Assembly (NCBI RefSeq): GCF_002368095.1
Contig: NZ_AP018227.1
Coordinates: 4,029,796 to 4,093,795 of the forward strand
Length of the DNA: 64,000 nucleotides
From: Calothrix parasitica NIES-267
GTDB taxonomy: Bacteria; Cyanobacteriota; Cyanobacteriia; Cyanobacteriales; Nostocaceae
Direction: 5' to 3'
Shown here: positions 11,616-20,695 of the stretch, in pieces
How the letters are laid out: every line of letters begins with the position of its first letter
How positions within the stretch are numbered: position 1 is the stretch's first letter
Made by a program: the position numbers and the translations under genes
Notes under the pieces: model-generated
Told to the model about the DNA's origin: nothing
Databases searched by the model: none
What the model saw: only the letters and a program-made list of their open reading frames with translations

Positions 11616-13460
11616 ATGGCAGCTAAAAATGCCAAAAATATTAAGGCTGCATTACCTAAATTAGGAATAATTCTACAGCGATTTGCACCTCAAATCCGCC
11701 AACAGCAAAATCTGCTAATAATGTCCTTTTTAGGATTAATGGCTGAAATTGGTTTGCATCTACTTGAACCTTGGCCGTTAAAATTAATTTTTGATTATAT
11801 TCTGGTTCCAAACTTTCAAACCCAATTATCGGACTTACCTTTCCTAAGAGGATGTAGCCCCATTGCCTTAGTAACTATTTTTTCTGTTGCCTTGATTGTT
11901 ATAGTAGGCTTACGTTCTTTTGCGGCTTACTCCAGCGTATACGGAATGGCTCTAGCTGCAAGTAACGTCTTAACAGAGGTTCGTACAGAGCTTTACAGTC
12001 ATATTCAAAGACTTTCTCTTTCTTTTCACCATAAAGCCAAAACTGGCGATTTAATTACTCGGGTAACTTATGATATCGATAGGCTAAGAGAAGTTACGGT
12101 AATGGCTCTACTTCCTTTAATTGCCAATTCCCTTACCATCATCGGTATGATTGGTGTAATGTTTTATCTGCACTGGGAATTAGCGATTATTGCAATTTGT
12201 TTATTTCCGTTGTTTATTTTCTTTACTTACCGCTTAACAAAACGGATTCGCACGGTAGTAAAATCTCAACGCAAACGTGAAGGAACAATTGCAGCAGCAG
12301 CAGCGGAATCCCTCGGTGCAATCAAGGTTGTACAAGCACTTTCGCTCCACGATATGCTGGAAGAATCTTTTGCAAATGAAACCCGCGAAAGCCTACAAGC
12401 TAGTGTAAAAATACGAAAACTTTCTGCTGGTTTGGAAAGATTGGTGGAGCTTTTAGTGGGATTAGCAACCGCTTTAGTTTTATGGAGGGGGGTGTATTTA
12501 GTTTTACGCAACCATATCACCCCTGGAGATTTACTAGTATTTGTCAACTATTTTCGTATCGCTTTTAAACCAATGCGGGTGCTAGCAAAATATATGGCAC
12601 AAATTACTAAAGCTACCGCTTCGGGAGAGCGTATATTAGATATCTTAGAAACGGTTCCCGATATCCAAGATAGTCGTTTTGCAATTGATGCACCTCATCT
12701 GAGGGGATGTATTAAATTCGACAATGTTAGTTTTGGCTACAGTTTAGATAAGACTATTTTAAAAAATATTAATTTTAAAGTTGTTTCAGGTGAAAGAGTT
12801 GCTTTGGTAGGCGCTTCTGGTGGTGGGAAGTCAACTTTAACAAGTTTATTGCTCCGTCTTTACGACCCAACCATGGGGGGAATATCCGTAGATTGTCGCG
12901 ACCTGAGAGAATATAAATTACAGTCCTATCGCCGACAAATTAGCGTAGTTTTGCAAGATAGTATTTTATTTGCTGCAAGTATTAGAGACAATATTGCCTA
13001 TGGGGATTTAACTGCTAGTGATGAAAATATCGAACAAGCAGCACGTTTAGCAAATGCCCACAACTTTATCATGGACTTACCCCAAGGTTACGATACCATC
13101 GTGGGAGAAAGAGGTTCAACGCTTTCGGGTGGACAAAGACAAAGAATTTCCATTGCTCGTGCTGCGGTACGTAATGCACCCATAGTAATTTTAGATGAAC
13201 CGACCACAGGTTTAGACCAAGAAAGCGAATATTTAGTTAATCAAGCTTTGGATAGATTAACTAAGGGGAAAACAACTTTTATAATTTCACATAATCTCAA
13301 AGCTATTCAAAATGCGGATTTAATTCTCTACATAGAAAACGGACAAATTTTAGAAAGAGGAACTCATTGGGATTTAATGCATTTAAGCGGAAGATATGCT
13401 GCAATGTATGCTTTACAATCTGCTGTGGAAAATGGGAATAAAAAGTTAGGAGTTATTTAA
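11616..13460 (+). CDS. ABC exporter, fused permease-ATPase (MsbA/HepA-like)
   Basis: A 614-aa half-transporter. Six membrane helices span about residues 30-310, with the intracellular-loop signature LSLSFHHKAKTGDLITRVTYD. The ATPase domain (about 355-600) has Walker A GASGGGKSTL, signature LSGGQRQRISIARAA, Walker B IVILDEPTTGLD and the H-loop ISHN. ATG at 11616 was chosen because AAAGGAG (11605-11611) lies 4 nt upstream; an in-frame TTG at 11586 has poorer support. It probably flips or exports the glycolipid or oligosaccharide built by the upstream transferases, as HepA-type exporters do in heterocyst formers. The exact cargo is inferred. Confidence 0.92.
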   Translation: MAAKNAKNIKAALPKLGIILQRFAPQIRQQQNLLIMSFLGLMAEIGLHLLEPWPLKLIFDYILVPNFQTQLSDLPFLRGCSPIALVTIFSVALIVIVGLRSFAAYSSVYGMALAASNVLTEVRTELYSHIQRLSLSFHHKAKTGDLITRVTYDIDRLREVTVMALLPLIANSLTIIGMIGVMFYLHWELAIIAICLFPLFIFFTYRLTKRIRTVVKSQRKREGTIAAAAAESLGAIKVVQALSLHDMLEESFANETRESLQASVKIRKLSAGLERLVELLVGLATALVLWRGVYLVLRNHITPGDLLVFVNYFRIAFKPMRVLAKYMAQITKATASGERILDILETVPDIQDSRFAIDAPHLRGCIKFDNVSFGYSLDKTILKNINFKVVSGERVALVGASGGGKSTLTSLLLRLYDPTMGGISVDCRDLREYKLQSYRRQISVVLQDSILFAASIRDNIAYGDLTASDENIEQAARLANAHNFIMDLPQGYDTIVGERGSTLSGGQRQRISIARAAVRNAPIVILDEPTTGLDQESEYLVNQALDRLTKGKTTFIISHNLKAIQNADLILYIENGQILERGTHWDLMHLSGRYAAMYALQSAVENGNKKLGVI

Positions 13461-13515
13461 TTTTGGATTTTGGATTTTAACAACGGATGCTTTTGTTTTG
13501 AATTTTGGATTGAGA

Positions 13516-13580
13516 GTTAGGAGTTAGGAGTTAGGAGTTATTTAATTTTAGATTTTAGATTTTAGATTTTGGATTTTAGA
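13516..13580. repeat. STRR heptamers (gttagga)n and (ttttaga)n
   Basis: Perfect gttagga units run from 13516 to 13540, followed by ttttaga/ttttgga units to about 13580. They fill the gap between the exporter gene and the phosphatase gene together with the block beginning at 13586. Confidence 0.85.
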
Positions 13581-13585
13581 GCTTT

Positions 13586-13718
13586 ATTATCAATTACCAA
13601 TTATCAAATACCAACTACCAATTATCAATTACCAATTACCAAATACCAACTACCAATTACCAATTACCAATTACTAATTACCAATTACCAATTACCAATT
13701 ACCAATTACCAATTACTA
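13586..13718. repeat. STRR (ccaatta/ccaacta)n running up to a start codon
   Basis: About 130 bp of degenerate heptamers of the form ccaatta, ccaacta and caaatac. The array is open in the frame of the downstream phosphatase, so a naive gene model would add 50 repetitive residues (NYQLPIT-like) to its N-terminus. The array ends at the ATG of that gene, leaving no visible Shine-Dalgarno. Confidence 0.9.
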
Positions 13719-14855
13719 ATGAATAATAATTTTAATCAAACCCGAGTAATACTTGTACGTCATGGACAAAGTACTTACAACGAACAAAAACGCTATCAAG
13801 GTTGCTGTGATGAATCTGTACTTACGCAAAAAGGTAAACAGCAAGCATTTGAAACCGGAATCGCTTTAAATAAAATTAATTTTGATGCTATTTATGTTAG
13901 TCCGTTGCAGCGAACTCAGGAAACTGCGAGGGAGATTTTACAGGTAAATCAATGTAATCAAAAATTAAAATTACATTTGAATTCAAATCTCAAAGAAGTC
14001 GATTTACCCCCATGGCAAGGTTTACATTATAAATATGTCCGTGAAGAATTTGCGGAAGAATATCGGATTTGGGAAGAAAGTCCCCACGAGTTTACGATTG
14101 AAAATATTGATTCAAACGGACAAACTTTAATTAGAACCAAAACAAAGCCCGTTTTACAACTTTATGAAAAAGCACGTCGATTTTGGCAGGAGATATTACC
14201 GCTTCATCAAGGTAAAACTATTTTAATTGTCAGTCACGGTGGTACGATTCGGGCTTTAATCGGTGCTGCTACGGGAATTCAACCCCAGAATTATCACAGT
14301 ATCCAACAATCTAATAGCGGTATTAATGTTCTTAATTTTGAGAGTAATTCATCCGAACCATTTGCTAAAATTGAAGCTATCAACCAAACGCAGCATTTAG
14401 GTGAGATTTTACCTAAGTTGAAAAATGGTAAGTACGGTTTGAGGTTACTGCTGTTACCTATTCCCAGTGATGAAATAAAAGCTGACATCAGAAAAATACC
14501 CCAACTCCTTAACAATGTTGAATTAGACTTTTGTATTAGCAATAGTAGCGTAAACGCTCGGTCTGTTACAGAATCAATTCTCAAATCTCAGTTAAATGCT
14601 CCGGTTAATTTACAAGTATCGAGAGATAATTTTCTCGAAATTTGGCATCAAACAATATCTAATAGTTCTCGAAATAAGAATGCTCTTAGTACTGGTTTGG
14701 TGGTAACTGAAGAAAAAAAAATTTCTACTAGCTTAAGTCAAATTGTGGGAGTAGAATCTTCAGATAATTTACAGCTACAAGCAGGAAAAATAAGCATTGT
14801 TTTTTATCCTATATCGCTAAGTAAACCAGTATTACAAGCAATGAATATCGGATGA
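13719..14855 (+). CDS. histidine phosphatase (phosphoglycerate-mutase-like) with degenerate second domain
   Basis: A 378-aa protein from ATG 13719. The N-terminal domain (about residues 8-200) is a histidine phosphatase: VILVRHGQSTYNE gives the catalytic RHG (R14-H15-G16), VSPLQRTQETAREIL carries the second Arg, and LIVSHGGTIRALIG the second His. Residues about 225-378 echo the fold without the catalytic residues: ISNSSVNARSVTESIL matches the second-Arg region and ALSTGLVVTEEKK the second-His region. Cyanobacterial phosphatases of this two-domain type exist. The role is probably dephosphorylation of a sugar phosphate or phosphoserine. The STRR array directly upstream removes any normal leader. 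Confidence 0.82.
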   Translation: MNNNFNQTRVILVRHGQSTYNEQKRYQGCCDESVLTQKGKQQAFETGIALNKINFDAIYVSPLQRTQETAREILQVNQCNQKLKLHLNSNLKEVDLPPWQGLHYKYVREEFAEEYRIWEESPHEFTIENIDSNGQTLIRTKTKPVLQLYEKARRFWQEILPLHQGKTILIVSHGGTIRALIGAATGIQPQNYHSIQQSNSGINVLNFESNSSEPFAKIEAINQTQHLGEILPKLKNGKYGLRLLLLPIPSDEIKADIRKIPQLLNNVELDFCISNSSVNARSVTESILKSQLNAPVNLQVSRDNFLEIWHQTISNSSRNKNALSTGLVVTEEKKISTSLSQIVGVESSDNLQLQAGKISIVFYPISLSKPVLQAMNIG

Positions 14856-14911
14856 GAAAATAGGAAGTAGAGAATCGGGAATAGATAAATTATTGAATAG
14901 GAGAATCTCTA

Positions 14912-15928
14912 ATGGGCATTTTGATAACTGGAGTTGCAGGTTTTATTGGATATCATTTAGCACAGAGATTGCTTAAAGATGGGGAACAGGTGTACGGAAT
15001 TGATAATCTCAATGATTATTATGACGTGAATTTAAAAAAAGCTCGTTTGGGACAGTTAACTCCTCATCATAATTTCCGGTTTCAACTTTTAGATTTAAAT
15101 AACCGTGAAGAGATACTAAATCTTTTTCAAGAACAAAATTTTAGCTGCGTAGTTAATCTCGCTGCTCAAGCTGGGGTACGTTATTCTCTCGAAAATCCTT
15201 TTGCTTATGTAGATACGAATTTAGTGGGATTTGCAAATATTCTCGAAGCTTGTCGTCACACTCAACCCCAACATCTGGTTTTTGCTTCGTCTAGTTCGGT
15301 TTATGGTACTAATGCTAAGATTCCTTTTTCTGTTAGCGATAATGTAGATAATCCGGTTTCACTATATGCAGCGACTAAAAAAGCTAACGAGTTAATGGCG
15401 CATTCTTATAGCCATTTGTACAGTTTACCTATTACTGGACTGCGATTTTTTACAGTATATGGTCCTTGGGGCAGACCTGATATGGCTTATTTCAAATTTG
15501 TTCGAGCTATTGAACGTTCGCAGCCGATTAATATCTTTAATTACGGTAAAATGCAGCGAGATTTTACTTATATCGATGATGTTATTGAAGGTGTTGTTAG
15601 AGTTATGCGTCAACCTCCAAAGACACGTATTGATAAAGAACATAGCAATGCTCGCTATAAAATTTATAATATTGGTAATAACAAACCTGTAGAGTTATTG
15701 AATTTCATTGAAGTTATTGAAGAAGTAATGGGTAAAGAAGCTCAAAAGAATTTTTTACCAATGCAACCAGGAGATGTTCCTCGTACTTATGCGGATGTTG
15801 ATGAATTAATGCAGGATGTAGGATTCAAACCGACTACAACAATTGAAGAAGGAATTGATAAATTTGTACGGTGGTATAAAGATTTTTATCAGTTAAAAAA
15901 TGACGGAGTTTCTCACGTAAAGCACTAA
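14912..15928 (+). CDS. NAD-dependent epimerase, UDP-glucuronate 4-epimerase type
   Basis: A 338-aa extended short-chain dehydrogenase. The Rossmann motif is ITGVAGFIGYHLAQRL, followed by YGIDNLNDYYDVNLKKARL, AAQAGVRYSLENPFAYVDTN, the catalytic SSSSVYG and YAATKKANE (YxxxK), and FTVYGPWGRPDMAYFKF. This pattern matches UDP-glucuronate 4-epimerases (CapI/LpsL family), which make UDP-galacturonate for acidic polysaccharides. RBS TAGGAGAA lies 8 nt before ATG. It closes the glycosyltransferase cluster and suggests that the product contains uronic acid. Confidence 0.9.
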   Translation: MGILITGVAGFIGYHLAQRLLKDGEQVYGIDNLNDYYDVNLKKARLGQLTPHHNFRFQLLDLNNREEILNLFQEQNFSCVVNLAAQAGVRYSLENPFAYVDTNLVGFANILEACRHTQPQHLVFASSSSVYGTNAKIPFSVSDNVDNPVSLYAATKKANELMAHSYSHLYSLPITGLRFFTVYGPWGRPDMAYFKFVRAIERSQPINIFNYGKMQRDFTYIDDVIEGVVRVMRQPPKTRIDKEHSNARYKIYNIGNNKPVELLNFIEVIEEVMGKEAQKNFLPMQPGDVPRTYADVDELMQDVGFKPTTTIEEGIDKFVRWYKDFYQLKNDGVSHVKH

Positions 15929-15930
15929 GA

Positions 15931-16318
15931 GAACGGAAGCGGCTAGCCTTTAGGCAGCCTCCGTAAGTTCGAGAAAGGCGGATTCATCCGCCGTATTTTG
16001 CACCCGGCTTGGAAGGTTGCTAAATGCCCAATTAAGGGCAACTCTTACGAGTAAAGTGTGCTTCATCAAGGTTCAGAGGTCGCAGGAATTCAGCTACACA
16101 GTCCGTTACCCAACAGACATTTAATAACTGATCTCAGAGCAGGGGAATAGCGAATCCGAGCGGGTGAGTACTTTTACGACAAGTCTCCGAACGTAGTGGA
16201 TTGCCTTTAGCAGAGCCACTTAGACTGGTCAACACACCAGGCAAGCTGGATATCAAACTAGGAATCAAGGATTTCCGGACTGTGCCGGAAGCCCCTAATT
16301 TCTAATTAGGGGTTGCTG
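15931..16318 (+). ncRNA. highly structured RNA-like element, possibly solo omega-RNA/HEARO or transposon-derived
   Basis: This stretch is GC-richer than its surroundings, has no long frame and is packed with inverted repeats. They are a branched stem at 15931-15970, GGCGGA/TCCGCC (15977-15992), GTTGC/GCAAC (16016-16042), AATCC/GGATT (16153-16202), CTGGT/ACCAG (16225-16240), TTCCGG/CCGGAA (16273-16290) and CCCCTAATT/AATTAGGGG (16292-16312). Serial stems over about 390 nt ending in a terminal palindrome resemble IscB/IsrB-associated omega-RNAs (HEARO) left by IS200/IS605-type elements. No IscB or TnpB frame is adjacent and the family was not confirmed. Strand is inferred. Confidence 0.45.
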
Positions 16319-16319
16319 A

Positions 16320-16697
16320 CTTGGTATTAATCGAAATCTTTTCCTGGGAAGTTGGATTGGTTATACTCATGCTAAAGCAGATGATTTACCAGAGAAACCA
16401 ACCGCTAGTATTCTTAATTGGGCTGTTACTTTTGCATTTCCAAACTTAGGTAATCAGGGTAATTTAGGTGGAATTATTATCGGTCAACCACCAAAGTTAA
16501 TCCAAAATCAATATCAATCAAATAATGAAGAATATATCGATAAGGATACTTCTCTACATTTAGAAGCTTTTTATCGTTTCAATGTCAATGACAATATTGC
16601 TATTACTTCTGGTGTCGTTGTAATTACGAACCCAGAGCATAATAGCAATAACCATACCATTTATATTGGTACCTTACGAACTACTTTTAGCTTTTAA
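16320..16697 (+). pseudogene. iron-uptake/OprB-like porin, C-terminal remnant
   Basis: A start-less frame of 125 codons ends with TAA at 16695-16697. It translates to the end of a cyanobacterial outer-membrane carbohydrate/iron-uptake porin: LGSWIGYTHAKADDLPE, ILNWAVTFAFPNLGNQGN and the terminal strand TIYIGTLRTTFSF, ending in the aromatic residue typical of beta-barrel proteins. Similarity begins right at the edge of the structured element, and an in-frame TGA stands at 16317. The N-terminal signal peptide, SLH domain and most of the barrel are absent, and the left flank is the epimerase gene, so this is a true fragment. Confidence 0.85.
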
Positions 16698-16698
16698 T

Positions 16699-17067
16699 TT
16701 AGCTGTTGACTAACAATAAATTTTCTTCTACCCGAGAAATTAAGTCCTGAAACGGGAAGGGTTTTGTTAGATAATCATCAGCACCATAATAAATAGCTTT
16801 TGCTTTATCTTGGTGGTCATTACGAGCTGTTACTACAATCACAGGAAACTTTTTACCTCTGCTCCGCAATTCTTGCAAAACTGTAAAACCATCTTTTATT
16901 GGCAAACCTAAATCTAGCACCATTAAGTCAAATTCTTTATTAGAAGCTTTTTCAACTGCTTGTTCACCATCTTCTGCTAGGTCAGTTATATAACCATTTT
17001 TTCGCAATCCTTTTTGCAAAAATGCAGCTAAACGAGTTTCATCTTCAACGATTAATATTTGCCTCAT
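16699..17067 (-). CDS. receiver-only response regulator (truncated OmpR-type)
   Basis: A 122-aa receiver domain. Acidic residues lie in ILIVEDE, the phospho-acceptor is D52 in MVLDLGLP, T80 is in VVTAR and K102 in YLTKPF. It closely resembles the receiver half of the OmpR-type regulator at 19759-20427 but stops after residue 122 with no winged-helix domain. It is either a single-domain regulator or a decayed one. Its stop lies 1 nt from the stop of the porin remnant, so its 3' end may have been reshaped by the same rearrangement. No cognate kinase is adjacent. Confidence 0.85.
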   Translation of the reverse strand: MRQILIVEDETRLAAFLQKGLRKNGYITDLAEDGEQAVEKASNKEFDLMVLDLGLPIKDGFTVLQELRSRGKKFPVIVVTARNDHQDKAKAIYYGADDYLTKPFPFQDLISRVEENLLLVNS

Positions 17068-17734
17068 TTTAAATTATTAAGAGTAAGTAATTAAATACAA
17101 AAAAGTTAGTTAAAGCAGTAGCTGGTATATGATATGTGAGAAATACTCATCTAATCGCCTTATTTTTCTCTTTTATAGTCTTATACAGCCTAAAACTATT
17201 AATTTTAAAGGATTAAAATCTAATTAAAGGTGTTATTAAGGTAGTTAGTTTCATTAGAAGACCATCAACTTGAATCAGGATATTATCGTGTGTTGAAAAT
17301 ATAAGTATCTACAAGCAAACAATAAACTGCTTATTTATTGATTATATTATAATAGTATCTTTAAATAAATGTAAATTATATTAAAAAAATATGTTTTTTT
17401 AATTAATGAAAAATCATCTAATACTCAAAGGCATAATAAAAAATAATCACTCAAATAAGTGTTTTTTTTAATCAATAAATGTATTTTCTGCGAATATCTG
17501 GTTTTTAATCCTTTGAATAGAAAATATAGCTATATTGGTTTATTTTTAATATCCAGATAAATCTATCAGTTTTAATAATGTGATTAAACAAGATAGCACT
17601 TTTTTTGGGAGCATTTTTATTATTTATTGAGAATAAAATACTGCTTTAGTTAGACGATACAAAAAATATTAAGCTTGATAACTAATATTACTCGTTCGTA
17701 TCGTCTCTGCTTCACCGTTACTGCTCAATCCCTG
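17068..17734. other. gene-free AT-rich intergenic region
   Basis: 667 bp of very AT-rich DNA separate two minus-strand genes. It must contain the promoter of the receiver gene. I see no frame, RNA gene or clear terminator, only short A/T tracts. Confidence 0.6.
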
Positions 17735-18619
17735 TTATTTTTTTTCTGCCATTTCCAAAAGTTCGGGGATAGTTACAAAGCTATAACCCTGCTGCTCTAA
17801 TTTCGCAATTATCTGAGGTAAAGCTTTTACGGTATTGGTGCGATCGCCACCACCGTCATGCAGTAATACAATGCCGCCCGGACGTGCGTTTTTTAACACA
17901 GTATTGACCATTTTTGCAGGTGCGGGTCTCTTGAAGTCACGAGAATCAGCAGACCACATCAGAGTTGCATATTTCTTTCTTCTAGCATGAGCAACTAAGC
18001 CATTACTCAAATGACCTCCTGGTGGACGAAATAAGTTTGTTTTAACTCCCGTCACCTTATAAATTAAATCGCTTGTTCTATCGATTTCTAAAGCAGCAGC
18101 TTGAGGATTCATAAAATGATACCAATGATTCCAAGTGTGATTGGCAATCGCATGACCTTCAGCTATTATCCGCTTTCCTAATTGAGGCTTATTTTTTAAA
18201 GCGCTACCGACAACAAAAAATGTTGCTTTAATATTCTTTTTTTTAAGTATATCTAATGTCTGTCGGGTGGTATTTTCCCAGGGACCATCATCAAAAGTTA
18301 AAGCGATAACTTTTTTATTTGCAGCAGGTTTAATTTCATAAATAATCTTTGCAGCAAAGCTAGAGGGAGCAGCAGAAAGTAAGCTTTGTCTTTTAAATTG
18401 TTCATTTAAAGTTTTTTCCATTGCGATTTGAAATCCCGCAACCTGCTGCTGACTATTTGAAACAGCATCAACAATTTCTAGTTTAGGTTTGTTTATACCT
18501 AATACGTGCAATAAATTTAAATTTTCTGGAGCTACTAAACTTAAACACACAGTAGTAGTAAAGAGAAGTAAAGCAATAAAATATTTATGAGGTATAGTAA
18601 AAAGTTTGCTGTTTTCCAC
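17735..18619 (-). CDS. polysaccharide deacetylase (NodB-type), membrane-anchored
   Basis: A 294-aa protein with an N-terminal membrane anchor or signal (YFIALLLFTTTVCLSLVAP, about residues 14-32) and a NodB homology domain (about 100-285). The catalytic motifs are complete: ALTFDDGPWENT (Asp-Asp), NHTWNH (metal-binding His pair), RPPGGH, SADSRDF and the final LLHDGGGD. It would remove acetyl groups from peptidoglycan or an exopolysaccharide outside the plasma membrane. The start is GTG at 18619 with GAGAG about 12 nt upstream. It may act on the polysaccharide of the nearby cluster, but that link is only positional. Confidence 0.9.
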   Translation of the reverse strand: MENSKLFTIPHKYFIALLLFTTTVCLSLVAPENLNLLHVLGINKPKLEIVDAVSNSQQQVAGFQIAMEKTLNEQFKRQSLLSAAPSSFAAKIIYEIKPAANKKVIALTFDDGPWENTTRQTLDILKKKNIKATFFVVGSALKNKPQLGKRIIAEGHAIANHTWNHWYHFMNPQAAALEIDRTSDLIYKVTGVKTNLFRPPGGHLSNGLVAHARRKKYATLMWSADSRDFKRPAPAKMVNTVLKNARPGGIVLLHDGGGDRTNTVKALPQIIAKLEQQGYSFVTIPELLEMAEKK

Positions 18620-19758
18620 GGTCGATATCTCTCAATAATATAATTTAGACAATATTCAGACAATAGATTTAGTATCCATAAAGAAAGCATTGATAAAATT
18701 TTGTATGCTTTCTCGACAGAAAATATCTTTAAACTTCCATCAAGTAAAAGACCTGTCGGTATATCAATTCCATTAAATACAATCTATTTCGGGAACAATC
18801 CAAAATTACAGCAGTATTTTTCCATTGCAAGATTGCAGAGCGCTTAAGTTCCCACTATATTTATTCCCTGCTTGGAAATAAGTGGTAATTATTTCGGTCA
18901 ACCAAAGCCACTTATTGACTCCAAACTTATGCTTATCAGTTAATTACAATGGAGATATCGCGTTCAAGTAAAATAGACGATAAAGTTTAATAGCACTAAA
19001 TTTATAGTTACTATAAGAATCAGATTTTAATTATGAAACTATTCCGATGCATGAGAAAGCAGGGAATAGAAAATAAATAATAAAAGCTAATTTTTACACC
19101 TACAACAAATGTACTTGTCGTTTATTTGGCGTTGCTGATTAAAAGTATGAATAGCTCCCCACCCCCCAATTATGAGGGATTTAGGGGGCTGACTCTGACG
19201 AGTAAAATAAATTCAGACCTCAATTGAGCAACACCGCTTATTTAATTATTAATCCTAAAAATATAAACTCCCTAAATGCGGGAAAGGTAAAACAAACACA
19301 ATTGAGTAGCCGCTCAATTTATCTATAAAGAGATTAGTAGAAAAGTTAAAATTTACTTTCTTGCATATCCTCTCAAATAAATTTCAACCTAATTGTCAAG
19401 AGATTAAAAAACCTCTCGTCCACAAATATTAATTAGAGATAAGTTAATAGTTATCTATAAGATTTAGTCATAGCTGTAGATTTATAAATCATCTACAATG
19501 ACAATATTTGATATCATTTTCGCACCTAATATTCATACGTCTCAAATCAATCTTAATAAATATCTGATGAAAGTCAAGTTTTAGAACTTACTTCTGGATA
19601 ATAAATCGTCTTTTTCTAGCAAAGCTCCACTCCTTATTCCTTTATCTGTCTGAGACAAATACCCATAAAGCGCAACAAATAAAGAATATCCATAAAAATC
19701 AAATAAAAACTTAAATAAAAATAAAAAAATCAAACTAAAAAACTTTTATCAAATAATA
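18620..19758. other. long gene-free region
   Basis: 1.14 kb without a supported gene. It must hold the deacetylase promoter at its left end. It contains a palindromic ggcgttgctg-type element at 19128-19237. The remainder is AT-rich with no clear structure. Confidence 0.6.
19128..19237. repeat. ggcgttgctg-type palindromic repeat, degenerate copy
   Basis: It begins ggcgttgctg (19128-19137) and ends near gcaacaccgc, an imperfect complement. The middle contains atgaatagctccccaccccc and agggatttaggggg, sequences that also occur inside the better copy at 50852-51000. It is probably the relic of a small non-autonomous element family. Confidence 0.5.
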
Positions 19759-20427
19759 TTACCTTTTTAAGCGATAACCCATACCCCTGACAGTTTCAAT
19801 TAATTTGCTGCCTAATTTTTTTCGTAAATAACCAATGTAAACATCCACAATATTGGAACCGGGGTTGTAATCATATCCCCAAACTCTATCCAAAAGTTGT
19901 TCCCTACTCATAACCTGTTCTGGATGGCGAAAAAGAGTTTCTGCTAAAGTAAATTCGCGAGCTGGTAAATCAATATTGTCACCATTTACTCTTACCTTCC
20001 GAGTTCGTAAATCGAGTACCACGTTACCAGCTTTTAAAAGCATTTCCTCTGAAACGTGGGGTACTTGGCTATTCCGCAGCCTTAACTTGACGCGAGCCAA
20101 TAACTCTTCAAATCGGAATGGCTTGGTCATATAGTCATCAGCACCACCTTCAAGACCTGCGACCTTATCATTAATATCATCGCGGGCTGTCAAAATAATT
20201 ACAGCTAAATCTTCTCCCTGTCCGCGTATTTCTTCTAAAACTTCCAAACCATCTTTACCTGGAAGTCCCAAATCAAGAATCAGTAAATCAAAATTATTAC
20301 CAATTGCTAAATTTAGAGTTTCTTGAGCATCCGACGCAATCGTAGGAACAAAACCATTAGCACGTAAACCCTTCGCAATAAATGAAGCAATACGAGATTC
20401 GTCTTCAGCAATAAGAATTTGACTCAT
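19759..20427 (-). CDS. OmpR-family response regulator
   Basis: A 222-aa regulator. The receiver domain (residues 1-115) has acidic residues near 8-10, D52 in LILDLGLP and K102 in YMTKPF. The C-terminal winged-helix DNA-binding domain (about 130-222) has VLDLRTRKV, LPAREFTLAETL, SREQLLDRVWGYDY and the recognition helix VDVYIGYLRKKLG. It lies downstream of the histidine kinase on the same strand (268 nt between them) and is its likely partner. The targets are unknown. Confidence 0.95.
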   Translation of the reverse strand: MSQILIAEDESRIASFIAKGLRANGFVPTIASDAQETLNLAIGNNFDLLILDLGLPGKDGLEVLEEIRGQGEDLAVIILTARDDINDKVAGLEGGADDYMTKPFRFEELLARVKLRLRNSQVPHVSEEMLLKAGNVVLDLRTRKVRVNGDNIDLPAREFTLAETLFRHPEQVMSREQLLDRVWGYDYNPGSNIVDVYIGYLRKKLGSKLIETVRGMGYRLKR

Positions 20428-20695
20428 AACAAGATTTTGGATTGAAAAGATAATTCTTAATGACTAAGTTGTTATAGAAATTCTGTATGAGACTGCGCTT
20501 AATCACCCTCACTCTGACTATGGTGGGACTACTCAAACAGAGCCTACCTGCGTAGGCTAAATTAGGCACATCTTTAGAAAGAAATGGTATTACGTATTTA
20601 ATTGATATAGTATTAGCGACCAAAACGCTAACCTATTCTAAAAATTATAAACGCATCAGCTTAATTCTTAATTCCTAACCCTTAGTCCCTAACTT

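Noticed and set aside
15931-16318. group II intron or RNase P RNA
   Set aside because: No recognisable domain V hairpin, no intron-encoded reverse transcriptase and no match to remembered RNase P core motifs; a transposon-related RNA fits the context better.
20405-20623. 72-codon minus-strand frame between the kinase and regulator genes
   Set aside because: Overlaps the regulator's 5' end in another frame and has no conserved features.
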